A program made the translations under genes and the position numbers. Positions 24,093 to 36,209 of a stretch of DNA of 64,000 nucleotides are shown piece by piece (the stretch's first letter is position 1; the number at the start of each line of letters is the position of its first letter). Location of the stretch: NCBI GenBank assembly GCA_039707655.1, contig CM077665.1, forward strand, positions 314,836,486 to 314,900,485. The letters are read 5' to 3'. This DNA is from Elymus sibiricus. Lineage: Eukaryota > Streptophyta > Magnoliopsida > Poales > Poaceae. Under the pieces are notes generated by a model. That model did no database searches. It was not told the DNA's origin and saw nothing but the letters and a program-made list of their open reading frames with translations.

Positions 24093-25675
24093 TCATACGT
24101 CTCCAACGTATATATAATTTTCGCTTGTTCCATGCTGTTATATTATCATTCTTGGATGTTTTACAATCATTTTATAGCAACTTTATATCATTTTTTGGGA
24201 CTAACCTATTGACATAGTACCAAAGTGCCAGTTGTTGTTTTTGCTTGTTTTTTACTTCGTAGAATATCAGTACCAAACGGAGTCCAATCGCGACAAAACT
24301 TTTTGGAGATTTTTTCTGGACCAGAAGACACCCAGTGGGCCAAAGAAGAGCCAGGAAGGTGGGCTGTGGAGAGCACAACCCACCAGGGCGCGCCAGGGGG
24401 GCCCCAGCGTGCCCTGATGGGTTGTGCCCTCCACGGGGCCCCTCCCCACCGCCTCTGATGCCTATAAATTCCCAAATATTCCAAAAACCCTAGGGGAGTC
24501 GACGAAACACAATTCCAGACGCCGCAAGTTCCAGAACCTCGAGATACAATCTAAACACCATCACGGAGGGGTTCATCTTCTTCATAGGTGCCTCTCCGAT
24601 GATGCGTGAGTAGTCCAGCATAGACCTACGGGTCCGTAGGCAGTAGCTAGATGGCTTCCTCTCTCTCTCTCTCTTATGATTCTCAATACAATGGTCTCTT
24701 GGAGATCTATTTGATGTTAACTTTTGTGGTGTGTTTGTTGGGATCCGATGAATTTTGAGTTCATGATCAGTTTCTATCCATGAATATTATTTGAGTCTTC
24801 TTTGATCTCTTATATGCATGATTACTTATAGCCTCGTATTTCTTCTTCGAATCTTTGGTTTAGTTAGGCCAACTAGATCAATTTTTCTTGCCATGGGAAG
24901 AGGTGCTTTGTGATGGGTTCGAACTTGCGGTGTCCTTTCCCAGTGACAGAAGGGGCAGCAAGGCACGCATGTATCGTTGCCATTAAGGATAACAAGATGG
25001 GGTCTATTCCTACATGAATAGATCTTGTCTACATCATGTCATCGTTCTTATTGCATTACTCCATTTTTCCATGAACTTAATACACTAGATGCATGCTGGA
25101 TAGCGGTTGATGTGTGGAGTAATAGTGGTAGATGCAGGCAGGAGTCGGTCTACTTATCTTGGACGTGATGCCTATATAATGATCATCGCCTTGGATATCG
25201 TCATGACTATTTGATTTTCTATCAATTGCCCAACAGTAATTTGTTCACCCACCGTGCGCTACACTCATGAGAGAAGCCACTAGTGAATCCTACGGCCCCC
25301 GGGTCTACTTTTCTAACATATTGCTTTCCGATCTATCTTTTTGCTTCCTTGTTTTCAGATCTACAAAACCAAAAACCAAAATACATATTGTTGCATATTT
25401 TATTTGCCCTTTTTATTTTGTGTTCTTGAGAGATCTATCTCTCCTATCTATCACTACCTAATCTATCTTTTAACCGTAGAGAGATTGACAACCTCTCTTT
25501 CGCGTCGGGTTGCAAGTATTTGTTGTTCGTGTGCAGGTGCTGCTTATTGGGTGGTGGTGATCCTCCTACTGGTTCGATAACCTTGGTTTCATAACTGAGG
25601 GAAATACTTACCGTCGATGTGCTGCATCATCCCTTCCTCTTTGAGGTAATACCGATGCAGTCTCAAGCCACGTCA
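24093..25675 (+). repeat. RLG-4 5' LTR
   Basis: It begins TCATACGTCTCC (from TGATACG...) and ends GCCACGTCA. A TATA-type motif CCTATAAATTC is at 24461-24471, preceded by the inverted repeat at 24366-24434. A (CT)n run lies near 24648-24673. Confidence 0.85.
24366..24434. repeat. Hairpin-forming inverted repeat upstream of the RLG-4 TATA box
   Basis: Arms 24366-24393 and 24407-24434 are 28 nt and match at 25 of 28 positions around a GC-rich loop. The 3' LTR has a corresponding repeat near 27905-27975. The arm sequence is unrelated to the RLG-2 hairpin, but the position relative to the TATA motif is the same. Confidence 0.8.
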
Positions 25676-25686
25676 AAGGAATTTTC

Positions 25687-25704
25687 TGGCACCATTGCCG
25701 GGGA
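25687..25704 (+). promoter_or_regulatory. RLG-4 primer-binding site (tRNA-Asp type)
   Basis: The sequence is TGGCACCATTGCCGGGGA, 11 nt after the LTR end, the same spacing as in RLG-2. Confidence 0.85.
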
Positions 25705-25929
25705 GGAAGCGGTCTCTTCTACGTGCCTATCGTAGGCGCCAAGGAGACTCCATCATCATCTACCAGGTTCCTAATCACAAATCTCATCTCCTTACAATAA
25801 CATTATTTGCCATTTGCCTCTCGTTTTCCTCTCCCCCACTTCACCAATTTGCCGTTTTATTCGCCCTCTTTTTCGTTTGCCTTTTTCTCGTCAGATCTCT
25901 TCCTTGCTTGCAATCTTGTTTGCGTAGTC

Positions 25930-27636
25930 ATGATGACTCAAGAAAACACCAAGTTGTGTGATTTTTCCAATACTAATAACAATGATTTCATTAGTACTCC
26001 GATTGCTCCTCCCGCCACTAGTGCGGAGTCTTGTGATATTAATGCTGCTTTGTTGAACCTTGTCATGAAAGATCAATTTGCCGGTACTCCTAATGAGGAT
26101 GCCGCGTCCCATCTAAACACGTTCGTAGAATTGTGTGATATGCAAAAGAAAAAAGATGTGGACAATGATATTGTGAAGTTGAAGTTGTTTCCTTTTTCCC
26201 TGCGGGATCATGCAAAAATTTGGTGTTCTTCTTGCCTCGCAATTGTATCGATTCTTGGAATAAGTGCAAGGATGCTTTTATCACTAAGTATTTTCCACCC
26301 GCGAAAATTATTTCCCTTAGGACACAAATCATGAATTTTAAGCAGCTTGAGCATGAACATGTTGCACAATCTTGGGAAAGAATGAAGTTGATGCTAAGAA
26401 ATTGTCCTACTCATGGTTTAAATCTTTGGATGATCATACAAAAAATTTATGCGGGGTTGAATTTTGTCTCTAGAAATCTTTTAGATTCCACCGCGGGTGG
26501 TACTTTTATGGAAATTACTTTGGGTGAAGCTACTAAATTGCTAGACAATATTATGGCTAATTACTCTCAATGGCATACCGAAAGAGCACCTACTAGTAAA
26601 GAAGTTATTTCGGTTGAAGAAATTAGTACTTTGAGTGATAAGGTTGATGCTTTGATGAAATTGGTTGCTAGTAAAAATGCTCCTGTTGATCTTAATGATG
26701 TGCCTTTGTCTACCTTGATTGAGCAAAATAGTGATTCCGTAGATGTGAACTTTGTCTCACGAAACAATTCAATAACAATGCTTATAGAGGTAATTTTAAT
26801 CCTAGGACTTTGCCTGGAAATTCCTCTAATAATTATGGTAATTCATCTTACAATAATAATAGGAACACCTCTAATCTTGAGAGTAATATTAAAGAATTGA
26901 TCAATGCGCAAAAGGCTTTCAATACTACGATAGAAGAAAAGTTGAATAAGATTGATGATATGTCTAGAAGCATTGATAGAATTTCTCATGATGTTGAAAA
27001 TCTCAAGTTGAAAGCTTTTGTGCCTAAGATTGATGAATCAATTAAAGCTTTATATGTCTCTATGGATGAAAGTAAGAAAAGAACCGCTATGCTTAGAGCT
27101 AAAAGAGAAATCTTAGAAAAATCGTTTTCTAGTGATTGCCATCATAAAAAAGATGAAGATCTTAAAGTGATTGGTGTTTCTTCTATTGATTCCTTGTTTA
27201 GTAGTATTAAGATTGATGATACAGGGACTGAAGTGGAGTCAACTTTAGCTAGAAGGCATCCGAATAATATGGAGGGTGAAAATCTTGATGAAAATTTTGA
27301 TAAAAGTGGGTTTCAAGAGGTCAAAACTTTAACTAGTGATGTGCCCACTATTTTGGATTGCAAAGACTTTCATTATGATAGTTGCCCTTTGATTGAATGT
27401 ATTTCTTTGCTGCAATCAATGTTGAATTCACCCCATGCTTATGAGCAAAATAAAGCTTTTACTAAACATATCGTTGATGCCATGATGAAATCTTTTGAAG
27501 AAAAGTTCGAGTTGGAGATTTCTATTCCTATTAAATTACATGATGAATGGGAACCTACCATTAAGGTCAAGATTAAAAATTATGATTGTTTTGCTTTATG
27601 TGATTTAGGTGCTAGTGTTTCCACGATTCCAAAATC
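25930..27636 (+). pseudogene. gag-pro: RLG-4 gag-protease, truncated and frameshifted
   Basis: ATG at 25930 (or 25933, which aligns better with RLG-2) starts MTQENTKLCDFSNTNNNDF. Gag motifs follow: FVELCDMQKKKDVDNDIVKL, MKLMLRNCPTHGLNLWMII, an Asn-rich linker, and long helices near 26880-27130. The protease begins with CDLGASVSTIPKSL at about 27597 and is cut off right after it by LTR sequence. Frameshifts lie near 26222 and 26767. It is closely similar to the RLG-2 product, so the two are members of one family group. The enzyme core beyond the catalytic Asp is missing, so no protease activity is possible. Confidence 0.82.
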
Positions 27637-29205
27637 TCTCCAACGTATCTATAATTTTTGCTTGTTCCATGCTGTTATATTATTATTCTTGGATGTTTGA
27701 CAATCATTTTATAGCAACTTTATATCATTTTTTGGGACTAACCTATTGAAATAGTGCCAAAGTGCCAGTTGTTGTTTTTACTTGTTTTTTACTTCGCAGA
27801 ATATTAGAACCAAACGGAGTCCAATTGCGACAAAACTTTTTGGAGATTTTTTCTGGACCAGAAGACACCTAGTGGGCCAAAGAAGAGCCAGGAAGGTGGG
27901 CTGCGGAGAGCAGAACCCACCAGGGCACGCGAGGGGGCCCGCGGCGTGCCCTGATGGGTTGTGCCCTCCACGGGGCCCCTCCGCACCGCCTCTGATGCCT
28001 ATAAATTCCCAAATATTCCAAAAGCCCTAGGGGAGTCGACGAAACACAATTCCAGTCGCCGCAAGTTCTAGAACCTCGAGATCCAATCTAAACGCCATCA
28101 CGGAGGGGTTCATCTTCTTCATAGGTGCCTCTCCGATGATGCGTGAGTAGTCCACCATAGACCTATGGGTCCGTAGGAAGTTGCAAGATGGCTTCCTCTC
28201 TCTCTCTTATGATTCTCAATACAATGGTCTCTTGGAGATCTATTTGATGTAAACTTTTGCGGTGTGTTTGTTGGGATCCGATGAATTTTGAGTTCATGAT
28301 CAGTTTCTATCCATGAATATTATTTGAGTCTTCTTTGATCTCTTATATGCATGATTACTTATATCCTCGTATTTCTTCTTAGAATCTTTGGTTTAGTTAG
28401 GCCAACTAGATCATTTTTTCTTGCCATGGGAAGAGGTGCTTTGTGATGGGTTCGATCTTGCGGTGTCCTTTCCCAGTGACAGAAGGGGCAGGAAGGCACG
28501 CATGTATTGTTGCCATTAAGGATAACAAGATGGGGTCTATTCCTACATGAATAGATCTTGTCTACATCATGTCATCGTTCTTATTGCATTACTCCGTTTT
28601 TCCATGAACTTAATACACTAGATGCATGCTGGATAGCGGTCGATATGTGGAGTAATAGTGGTAGATGCAGGCAGGAGTCGGTCTACTTGTCTTGGACGTG
28701 ATGCCTATATAATGAGCATCGCCTTGGATATTGTCATGACTATTCGATTTTCTATCAATTACCCAACAGTAATTTGTTCACCCACCGTGCGCTATACTCA
28801 TGAGAGAAGCCACTAGTGAATCCTACGCCCCCCGGGTCTACTTTTCCAACATATTGCTTTCCGATCTATCTTTTTGCTTCCCCATTTTCAGATCTACAAA
28901 ACCAAAAACCCAAAAACATATTGCTGCACATTTTATTTGCCCTTTTTATTTTCTGTTCTTGAGAGATCTATCTCTCCTATCTATCAGTACCTAATCTATC
29001 TTTTTACCGTAGAGAGATTGACAACCTCTCTTTCGCGTCGGGTTGCAAGTATTTGTTGTTTGTGTGCAGGTGCTGCTTATTGGGTGGTGATCCTCCTACT
29101 GGTTCGATAACCTTGGTTTCATAACTGAGGGAAATACTTACCGTCGCTATGCTGCATCATCCCTTCCTCTTTGGGGAAATACCGACGCAGTCTCAAGCCA
29201 CATCA
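27637..29205 (+). repeat. RLG-4 3' LTR, 5'-truncated
   Basis: It matches 24100-25675 throughout and starts at TCTCCAACGTATC. The first seven bases were lost in the deletion that removed the 3' internal region. It ends GCCACATCA at 29205. Confidence 0.85.
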
Positions 29206-29654
29206 ATGTTTTCTGGCATTTCACCGTTTCTTATATTCCCGGAGATCCGTACCTCTGATTGGGCTAGAATTTTGAGGGGATTTTTACCCAGAATTTATAT
29301 TTCTTGCGGCGAAAGAAGGGCCCGAACCGCCTTACGAGGGAGCCACAAGGCTACTCAGCACGTCCACCCCCTAGCCACACCCTGTTTGTTTGTGGCCACC
29401 TGGGGCACCGTCTTGCGTTGATTCTTTTTCCCAAAAATTATATATATTCCAAATTAATTCTCCATAAATTTTTATCGCATTTGGACTTCGTTTGATATGG
29501 ATTTTTTGCAAAACGAAAAACACGCAACAAACATGAACTAGCACTGGGCACTGGATCAATATGTTAGTCCAAAAAATTATATAAACCAAAAGTATATGAA
29601 AGTTGTAGAATATTTGAAACAATCAAAAATTATAAATACGATGGAGACGTATCA
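29206..29654 (-). repeat. RLG-3 5' LTR, right part
   Basis: It resumes with TTTCACCGTTTCTTATATTCCC as at about 18470 of the other LTR and ends GACGTATCA at 29654, followed by the TSD GCGGC. A weak inverted repeat around 29342-29400 corresponds to the one near 18590-18655. Confidence 0.8.
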
Positions 29655-31254
29655 GCGGCCTGCCAAGAAAGTCCCACCCCCCACACCTACTCCACCATCG
29701 GGGGGGGGGGGGTTGGAGTGGCAGGAATTGGAAAGAGCCATGCAAGGCTCCTCGATACTGCATGAGCACATTCCCTTTTGGACTCACTATTCCGTCAATT
29801 CCGGTCCGGAGAGAACGGAATGCAAGAGGCCTTCAGGGGCCTATGCCAAAGCTTCGAGGTACGTGTTTCAAAAAACACCCTTTTGTTGTTTTCAAGTATG
29901 ATGTTTTTCCCTTGCAATAGCAACAAGTATGCTCAGTAGCCCTTAACGGACTAATGTGTAAATAAAACCATGTCGTCTGAAGACTTCAAATTCCAATGGT
30001 ACTAAAAAATGTACCAAAGCTCGCAATAGAACATAGAGACAATAGCCCCCGAGCCTTAAGTGAGTTTGCAAAAACTGACTTCGGGGTCGCCGTATTTATT
30101 GATTTGAAGCTGTAACCTAGTAGCCCCTGAGACTCTGTTCAGATTTAGAGAATCCGAAAAGAGGATCGGTTAATCCTCCGGGAGCTCACATTGCAATTTT
30201 ACAGGTTTCTTCCTCTACCTCAACCTCCAACGCTAAGGAGTTAGAGGAAATGAATTATAAGCTATCTTGCTCCGAGAAACACATGCTTTAATTAAGAAGC
30301 AACTCGAAAATGCGCAAGGTAAGTTCCAACACTTCGATTTTCATTCTTCTTATGCTTTGAATGAATATGGCGTCAAACATATTCATGTATGCTTCAAACA
30401 TGAGCGCACCGACAGTCGAGGCCCTTTGAGCCGAGCTCTCTGAAGTTCGAAAAGAGGCAGATCGGCATATGGTTGTTGCCGAGAAGGCCAACTAGGAACT
30501 GGCCGAAGAGAAGACTACCCAAGGCAAAGATCAAGCCCGTGTGGCCAAGGTGGAGGAGGACCTTAAGGGTCTTGCCGCAAAGCTCGACACCCTATAGGGC
30601 AAGGTGAGTGAGGTCGAGAGGCTGGACTTATCTCTAAAGGAGGCCCAAGATCAAGCAAGGGCAGACTGCGACGAGCTCAACCAGGTTAAGTGAATTGCTG
30701 CTGGTAAGCCGTATTCGATGTGATGTGTCTTTGGGGCTGGTCGGTTTAGCCAGCTGAACCCACTATGGCATTCTATAGACACCTTCACAGATCTTCCAAG
30801 GAGTGATGCTGATGCGAGAAGGTTTTATGGCCCTTGCGAGGAGGATGCCCAGAAGCAATTTTGGGCCCAATTCCAGGTGCCATCGCATCCCCAGCTCCTC
30901 AGGGACCAAATGAAGCAGTTGATGGAACTGTATTCCATGACAAAACTTGCTATGGAAGACCTGTGCATCAAACTGTGGCCGGCCAAGCCCCTACCGAGTA
31001 GTTTCTTTGGGTTGGTCAACCAACTGCAAGGGGCTAGACCTCGGATTGACAATTGGAAGGAATCTACCTACCTCGAGGGTACTTGCCTAGCCTATGCCTG
31101 TGTGAGTACCTGGTATCCGAATATGAAGACGACACAGGTGGCTACCAGTCCACCTGGAGACAAGAACCGCGTTCGTGATGCCTACCTTGAGAGGGCCATG
31201 GAGGCGTCTCGGATCACTGCCACTAGATGCGGCAAAGATGTAATCTTAGAGTAG
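29655..31254 (+). pseudogene. RLG-5 antisense accessory ORF, 3' portion (multi-exon)
   Basis: This continues the frame from 17423 (PAKKVPPPTPTPPSG). Exons suggested by GT/AG borders are to 29858 (donor after CTTCGAG), 30205-30318, about 30416-30603 (a Glu/Lys/Ala-rich coiled coil with two in-frame stops) and 30790-31254. The last exon reads DLPRSDADARRF, then LLRDQMKQLMELY, LWPAKPLPSSFFGLVNQL and a stop after CGKDVILE. The final block resembles the conserved C-terminus of plant proteins annotated as 'putative gypsy type transposon'. A homopolymeric G-run at 29700-29711 may affect the frame. Function unknown; introns are inferred from motif and frame only. Confidence 0.6.
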
Positions 31255-32558
31255 GGAGCGCCTCGGTATGCCGAAGCAAAAACGATGTAAGAAAAAATGG
31301 TATCTTTTGGTAATATATGTTTCATTTCGCCATATCTATGCTTTACTTGCAATCTCCTCCGTGACTGTCTTTTTAAACAGAAAGTGGCAAGTCATCGGCT
31401 TCCACCCCCAGGCATAAGCTACGCGGGTGTCTAAATAACAAAATGATCCTTAGCCGACGCCTCGGTAGCCAGAGGCGGTCGTTTTTTTTGTTATAGACAA
31501 GGAAATTAGACTATTCTGATTTACAACCTTCACTTAGTCATAGGAGCTTGAATTTTGGGGGCAACTGACTAGCCCCCGCTTTTGAAGTGTTCGGGTGGGT
31601 CTTGGCTCGAGCACTGAACACTTCGGTTCCATGAAGAGAACCCATCGTGTAACACGGGCAACATCACTAACGATTTGGTTGTACACGGTCTTCGGATCGC
31701 CGACCAGCTTATGCCTATCATGACAGTCAGTTTTTGGCTTTCTCCACTGAGGTACTTGACTGATTGAACCAGAAGTACTATCATAGTGGTTCTCCATTTG
31801 CACACTTAGCCAAACAAAGTGGAATGTAAGAGGTAACCACAGGAGTCGGGCAACCCAACTATTGACCAAAGACATGAGTCGAAACTTGCTGCATATAATG
31901 CAATATCCGGGACACCCAACGTTCTTTAAAACGAGCACTGGGATTTCCAGGCCAGATGTTATATCCGAGCCCCTGGTCAATAGCCGATGTATATCAATTG
32001 TCATTAGTTCACACAATGAATAAGGAAAGAGATATACAAGGTATAAGACCTTACGAAATGATTCTTTTATTTTATAGAGCCGGACCGTGCAAGCTGAGCT
32101 TGTTGAACAAAGATACGTGTAAATAAGGTGGAGTTCTACACATGGCATTGTTAGTGGGGTTCTATAGTCCTCGGGAGCCCTGTCGCACGTCTGCGCCTCC
32201 GTGTTGTATTGAAGAAGCCACCCTTGTTGAAACCAAGGTGCCTGGTATGATTTTAAGTGTGTTACTGCTGCTGGCCGAGCACTTGGCATTGGCCTAGCAA
32301 GGGGTCCTATAAAGAGGTATCCCATAGTATCCATGAGGTTAAGCTTGACGCTCGATGGGTATGTGATTCTGTGGGCTTTCAAATAACCGTAGGAACATAC
32401 CCTGAAAAGGTTGAGCCGCGTAGATTGGTTGCGCCGAACAGGGCAGTTTGATTTTAATGTGCTCCATGGCCTCCCATGGAATCTTGAGGGCGAAGTTATG
32501 CACTCTAGGCACATCGTCTTTGGCTAGGCAAGGCGGGCCAGGGAGCGTGTATCCCTAT
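31255..32558. other. RLG-5 region between accessory ORF and protease, no pol domains
   Basis: On the minus strand a 326-codon open frame (31534-32514) is present but shows no retroviral motif, no gag or pol similarity, and a Cys/Arg/Ser/Leu-rich composition typical of chance frames. This stretch replaces the 4-5 kb of pol expected in a Tat element. I cannot identify it. Confidence 0.4.
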
Positions 32559-34354
32559 TTAGGGTGGCTGTTTGAGGAGCGAGGAGGCTGATAAGTACCT
32601 CGGGTTCACTTGAAAGTGACCTTTGAATGCATCTCGGCGAGGGCTTTGGATGCCTCCTCGGCCGCCTGAACCTCGACTGCGAAAGCGGTGGTTTGCTCCT
32701 TCGTTAGGAGGGAACATTCGGTTTTTTATGTTTATTGTGATAACTCCCTTTGGTCCCGGCATCTTGAGCTTTAGATATGCATAATGCGGGACCGCATTGA
32801 ACTTGGGAAAGGCAGGTCGTTCGAGTAGTGCATGGTGGCCGCTGCGAAACGAGATGATAAGAAATATCAAGTCCATGCTGCGGAAATTTTCGGGAGAGCC
32901 AAAGACCACCTCCAGGGTAATATTCCCTGAGCAATGTGCCTCCATGCCAGGTATGACACCTTTGAACATGGTGTTGCTGGGCATGATTCTTGTTGGATCA
33001 ATCCCCATCTTCCGGACCGTATCGGTGTAGATCAGGTTTAGGCTACTGCCTCCGTCCACAAGGACTCGAGTGAGGTGAAAACCATCAACTATCAGGTCAA
33101 GGACCAAGGAGGCCAATCCTCCCTGTTGGATACTGGTCGGGTGGTCGCGTTTGTCAAAGGTAGTCGGGCGAGTCGACCACGGTTTATACTTCAGCGCTAT
33201 AGGATCGGGGGTATTGACGTCCCAAAGTGGCCTTTTCCTCTCATTTTTAGGGATGTGGGTGACATTTATCATGTTCGCATCCTTTAGTTCGGGAGGGAAT
33301 GGTTTCTGGCCTCCATTACGAGACCTGGGTTGTTCATCCTCGTCTTCACTGCGAGGTTGCCCCTTCCCCAGGCTTTCAGCTGAGGCTTTTCCAGCGCTCC
33401 TGATCACCCAACAGTTACGGTTGGTGTGATTAGCCGGTTTATCAGCCATGGATTGGACACGGCTTGTCAGGAATGATGTCTAGGGCAGACGGGCCATCCT
33501 TCTTCCATTTAAAGGTCTTCTTCTTCTGGTTGTTGCGTTGATTACTGAATCTAGCATTGACTGTCGTATCTTCAACACCACTATTGTGGCAGCTTTTGTG
33601 GCGGCGCTTACTATTTCTATTTCGCAGAGCCTATTCGTTCTCGTCGCGGACTTCGGAGGTGTTGGGTTCGCCCTTGTTGGTACTGATGCGAGCAACCCAA
33701 CTGTCTTCTCTGGCGCAAAACCGAGTCATGAGAGAGGTGAGTGTGGCCATTGTTTTCGCTTGGCCTGTCCGAGCTGCCGGGTTAACCATTCCTCTTGGAT
33801 GCCATTACAGAAGGCCAAAATTGCTTCTGCCTCTAGGCAGTCGATTATTTGGTTCTTTTTAGTTCAGAACCAATTCCAGAACTTCTGGGATGATTCGCCG
33901 GGATGTTGCTTGATGAGGTTAAGGTTATCGGCGTTCGGAGGTCGCACATAAGTGCCTTGGAAGTTGGCTTGAAATGCATCTTCGAGCTCCTCCCAGCTTC
34001 CGATGGAATCCTCGGGAAGGCTCTTGATCCAATGTCTTGTCGGTCCCTTAAGCTTTAGGGGTAGGTATTTGATAGTGTGGAGGTCATCTTCTCTTGTCAT
34101 GTGAATATGGAGAAGGAAGTCTTCAATCCATACATCTTGGTTCGTAGTCCCATCGTAAATTTCTAGGTTGACGGGTTTGAACCCTTCAGGAAATTGGTGC
34201 TGCATGACCTCGTCAGTGAAGCACATAAGGTGGGTAGCTCCTCTAGCTCGGGCGATAGACTATTCGCCGTACGGTACTAGCCGAACATGATGGTCTTCCC
34301 GAGCCCGGGTGTCGCTATCCATCCATTCGTGGTAACCTACGTGACCGGTAGGTT
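32559..34354 (-). pseudogene. gag-pro: RLG-5 gag core and protease, decayed
   Basis: The gag core is at 34226-33864 (VNLEIYDGTTNQDVWIEDF, HWIKSLPEDSIGSWEELEDAF), the retrotransposon gag fold. After frameshifts comes a zinc-finger-like C-H...H-C region (CPIHG ... NHTNRNCWVI) around 33410-33500. The protease follows with VDGGSSLNLIY (about 33040) and the conserved tail HYAYLKLKMPGPKGVITI near 32740. The frame ends at 32559 without entering a reverse transcriptase. RLC-6 separates it from its N-terminal part at 43110. Confidence 0.72.
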
Positions 34355-34359
34355 CTCGG

Positions 34360-36196
34360 TGTTGGAAATATGCCCTAGAGGCAATAATAAAATGGTTATT
34401 ATTATATTTCCTTGTTCATGATAATCGTTTATTATCCATGCTATAATTGTATTGAATGGAAACTCAAATACATGTGTGGGTACATAGACAAGAAATGTGT
34501 CCCTAGTAAGCCTCTAGTTAACTAGCTCGTTGATCAAAGATGGTGAAGGTTTCCTAGCCATATACATGAGATGTCATTTGATAACGGGATCACATCATTA
34601 GCAGAATGATGTGATGGACAAGACCCAAACTATGAACATAGCATATGATCGTGTCAGTTTATTGCTATTGTTTTCTGCATGTCAAGTATCTGTTCCTATG
34701 ACCATGAGATCATGCAACTCACTGACACCGGAGGAATACCTTGTGTGTATCAAAGGTCACAACGTAACTGGGTGACTATAAAGATGCTCTACAGGTATCT
34801 CCGAGGGTGTCTGTAGAGTTGGCATGGATCGAGACTGGGATTTGTTACTCCGTGTGACGGAGAGGTATCTCAGGGCCCACTCGGTAATACAACATCACTA
34901 TAAGCCTTGCAAGCAATGTGACTAAAGTGTTAGCCATGGGATCTTGTATTATGGAACAAGTAAAGAGACTTGTCAGTAACGAGATTGAACTAGGTATAGA
35001 GATACCGACGATCGAATCTCGGGCAAGTAACATACCGATAAACAAAGGGAACATCATACAGGATTAACTGAATCCTTGACATAGAGGTTCAACCGATAAA
35101 GATCTTCATAGAATATGTAGGAGCCAATATGGGCATCCAGGTCCCACTATTGGTTATTGACCGTAGAGGTGTCTCGGTCATGTCTGCATAGTTCTCGAAC
35201 CCGCAGGGTCTACACACTTAACGTTTGGTGACGATATAAGTATAGTTGAGTTGTTATGTTGTTGACCGAAGGTTGTTCGGAGTCCCGGATGAGATCCCGG
35301 ACATGACGAGGAGCTCCAGAATAGTCCGGAGGTAAAGATTGATATATGGGATAATAGTGTGTGGTCTCCAGAAAAGTTCCGGAATTCACCGGAAGGGGTT
35401 TCGGATGTTTCCCGAAATGTTCGGGTACGAGAACACTTTATTTGGGCCAAGGGGTAAAGCCCACGAGGCTTTAAGGAAGGTGCAAAAGGAGTTTTGCGGA
35501 GGCCAGGGGCCAGACGCCGAGGACCCTGGCGTCTGGTCTTGGAGTCCGAGGAGGACTCTTGCCTTGCGGGCCAAACCGACTTTGAGGAGGCTCTTTCTCC
35601 AAGTTTCGACCCCAGGGCTCAACATATAAATAGAGGGGCAGGGCTAGCACCCGGAACAGATCAAGAAATCCCCAAGGCGTGTGCCGGCAACCCCGCCCCT
35701 CTAGTTCATCCTCCGTCATAGTTTCCGTAGTGCTTGGCGAAGCCCTGCGGAGATTGTTCTTCACCACCACCGTCACCACGCCGTCGTGCTGCCGGAACTC
35801 ATCTACTACTTCACCATCGCTCGCTGGATCGAGGAGGTATAGGCGTCATCAAGCTGTACGTGTGTTGAACGCGGAGGTGCCGTCTGTTCGGCGCTAGATC
35901 GGAAGGACCGTGATCAGGATCGCGAGACGGTTCGTGATTTGATCACGGGGCGGATCATGATGGGATCGCGGGACAGATCATGATTGGATCGCGAGACGGA
36001 TTGTGATGAGATCGCGGGACGCTCGGCAATTTGAATCGCGAAGACGTTCGACTACATCAACCGCGTTTTTAACGCTTCCGCTTAGCGATCTACAAGGGTA
36101 TGTAGATCAACTCTCCCTCTCGTAGATGCTCATCACCATGGATAGATCTTGCGTGTGCGTAGGAAATTTTTTGTTTCCCATGCAACGTTCCCAACA
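34360..36196 (+). repeat. RLC-6 5' LTR
   Basis: It starts TGTTGGAAATATG and ends AACGTTCCCAACA. It contains a 23-bp tandem array at 35918-36026 and an inverted repeat CCAGACGCC...GGCGTCTGG near 35510. Confidence 0.92.
35918..36026. repeat. 23-bp minisatellite in the RLC-6 5' LTR
   Basis: Units start at 35918, 35941, 35964, 35987 and 36010 (last one partial), with consensus GATCGCGRGACGGATCRTGAT plus two bases. The same array is in the 3' LTR from 42835. The solo LTR at 44404-46159 has at most one or two diverged units. Confidence 0.88.
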
Positions 36197-36209
36197 GTGG
36201 CATCTGAGC
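36197..36209 (+). promoter_or_regulatory. RLC-6 primer-binding site, degenerate
   Basis: GTGGCATCTGAGC follows the LTR directly; it is the tRNA-Met type TGGTATCAGAGC with two changes. Priming would be weakened. Confidence 0.7.

Larger units (their letters stand above)
24093..29205 (+). mobile_element. RLG-4: internally deleted Gypsy element nested in the RLG-3 LTR
   Basis: The 5' LTR is 24093-25675, the primer-binding site 25687-25704, a gag-protease fragment 25930-27636 and a 3' LTR 27637-29205. The TSD is TTGTT (24088-24092) versus ATGTT (29206-29210). The 3' LTR lacks its first seven bases because the protease coding region is joined directly to LTR sequence. The non-coding part and polypurine tract expected between them are gone. 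It is related to RLG-2 in gag and in LTR ends but lies in the opposite orientation. Confidence 0.88.
17424..29654 (-). mobile_element. RLG-3: non-autonomous Gypsy-like element with an orphan ORF, containing RLG-4
   Basis: LTRs are 17424-18916 (3') and 23446-24092 plus 29206-29654 (5', split by RLG-4). A perfect 5-bp TSD GCGGC is at 17419-17423 and 29655-29659. The internal region holds a polypurine tract next to the 3' LTR, about 3.1 kb of non-coding DNA collinear in blocks with RLG-2, and a decayed ORF of unknown function (22063-23349). No gag of the RLG-2 type and no pol are present. The inner end of the 5' LTR and the primer-binding site are missing (junction near 23446). Confidence 0.88.
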
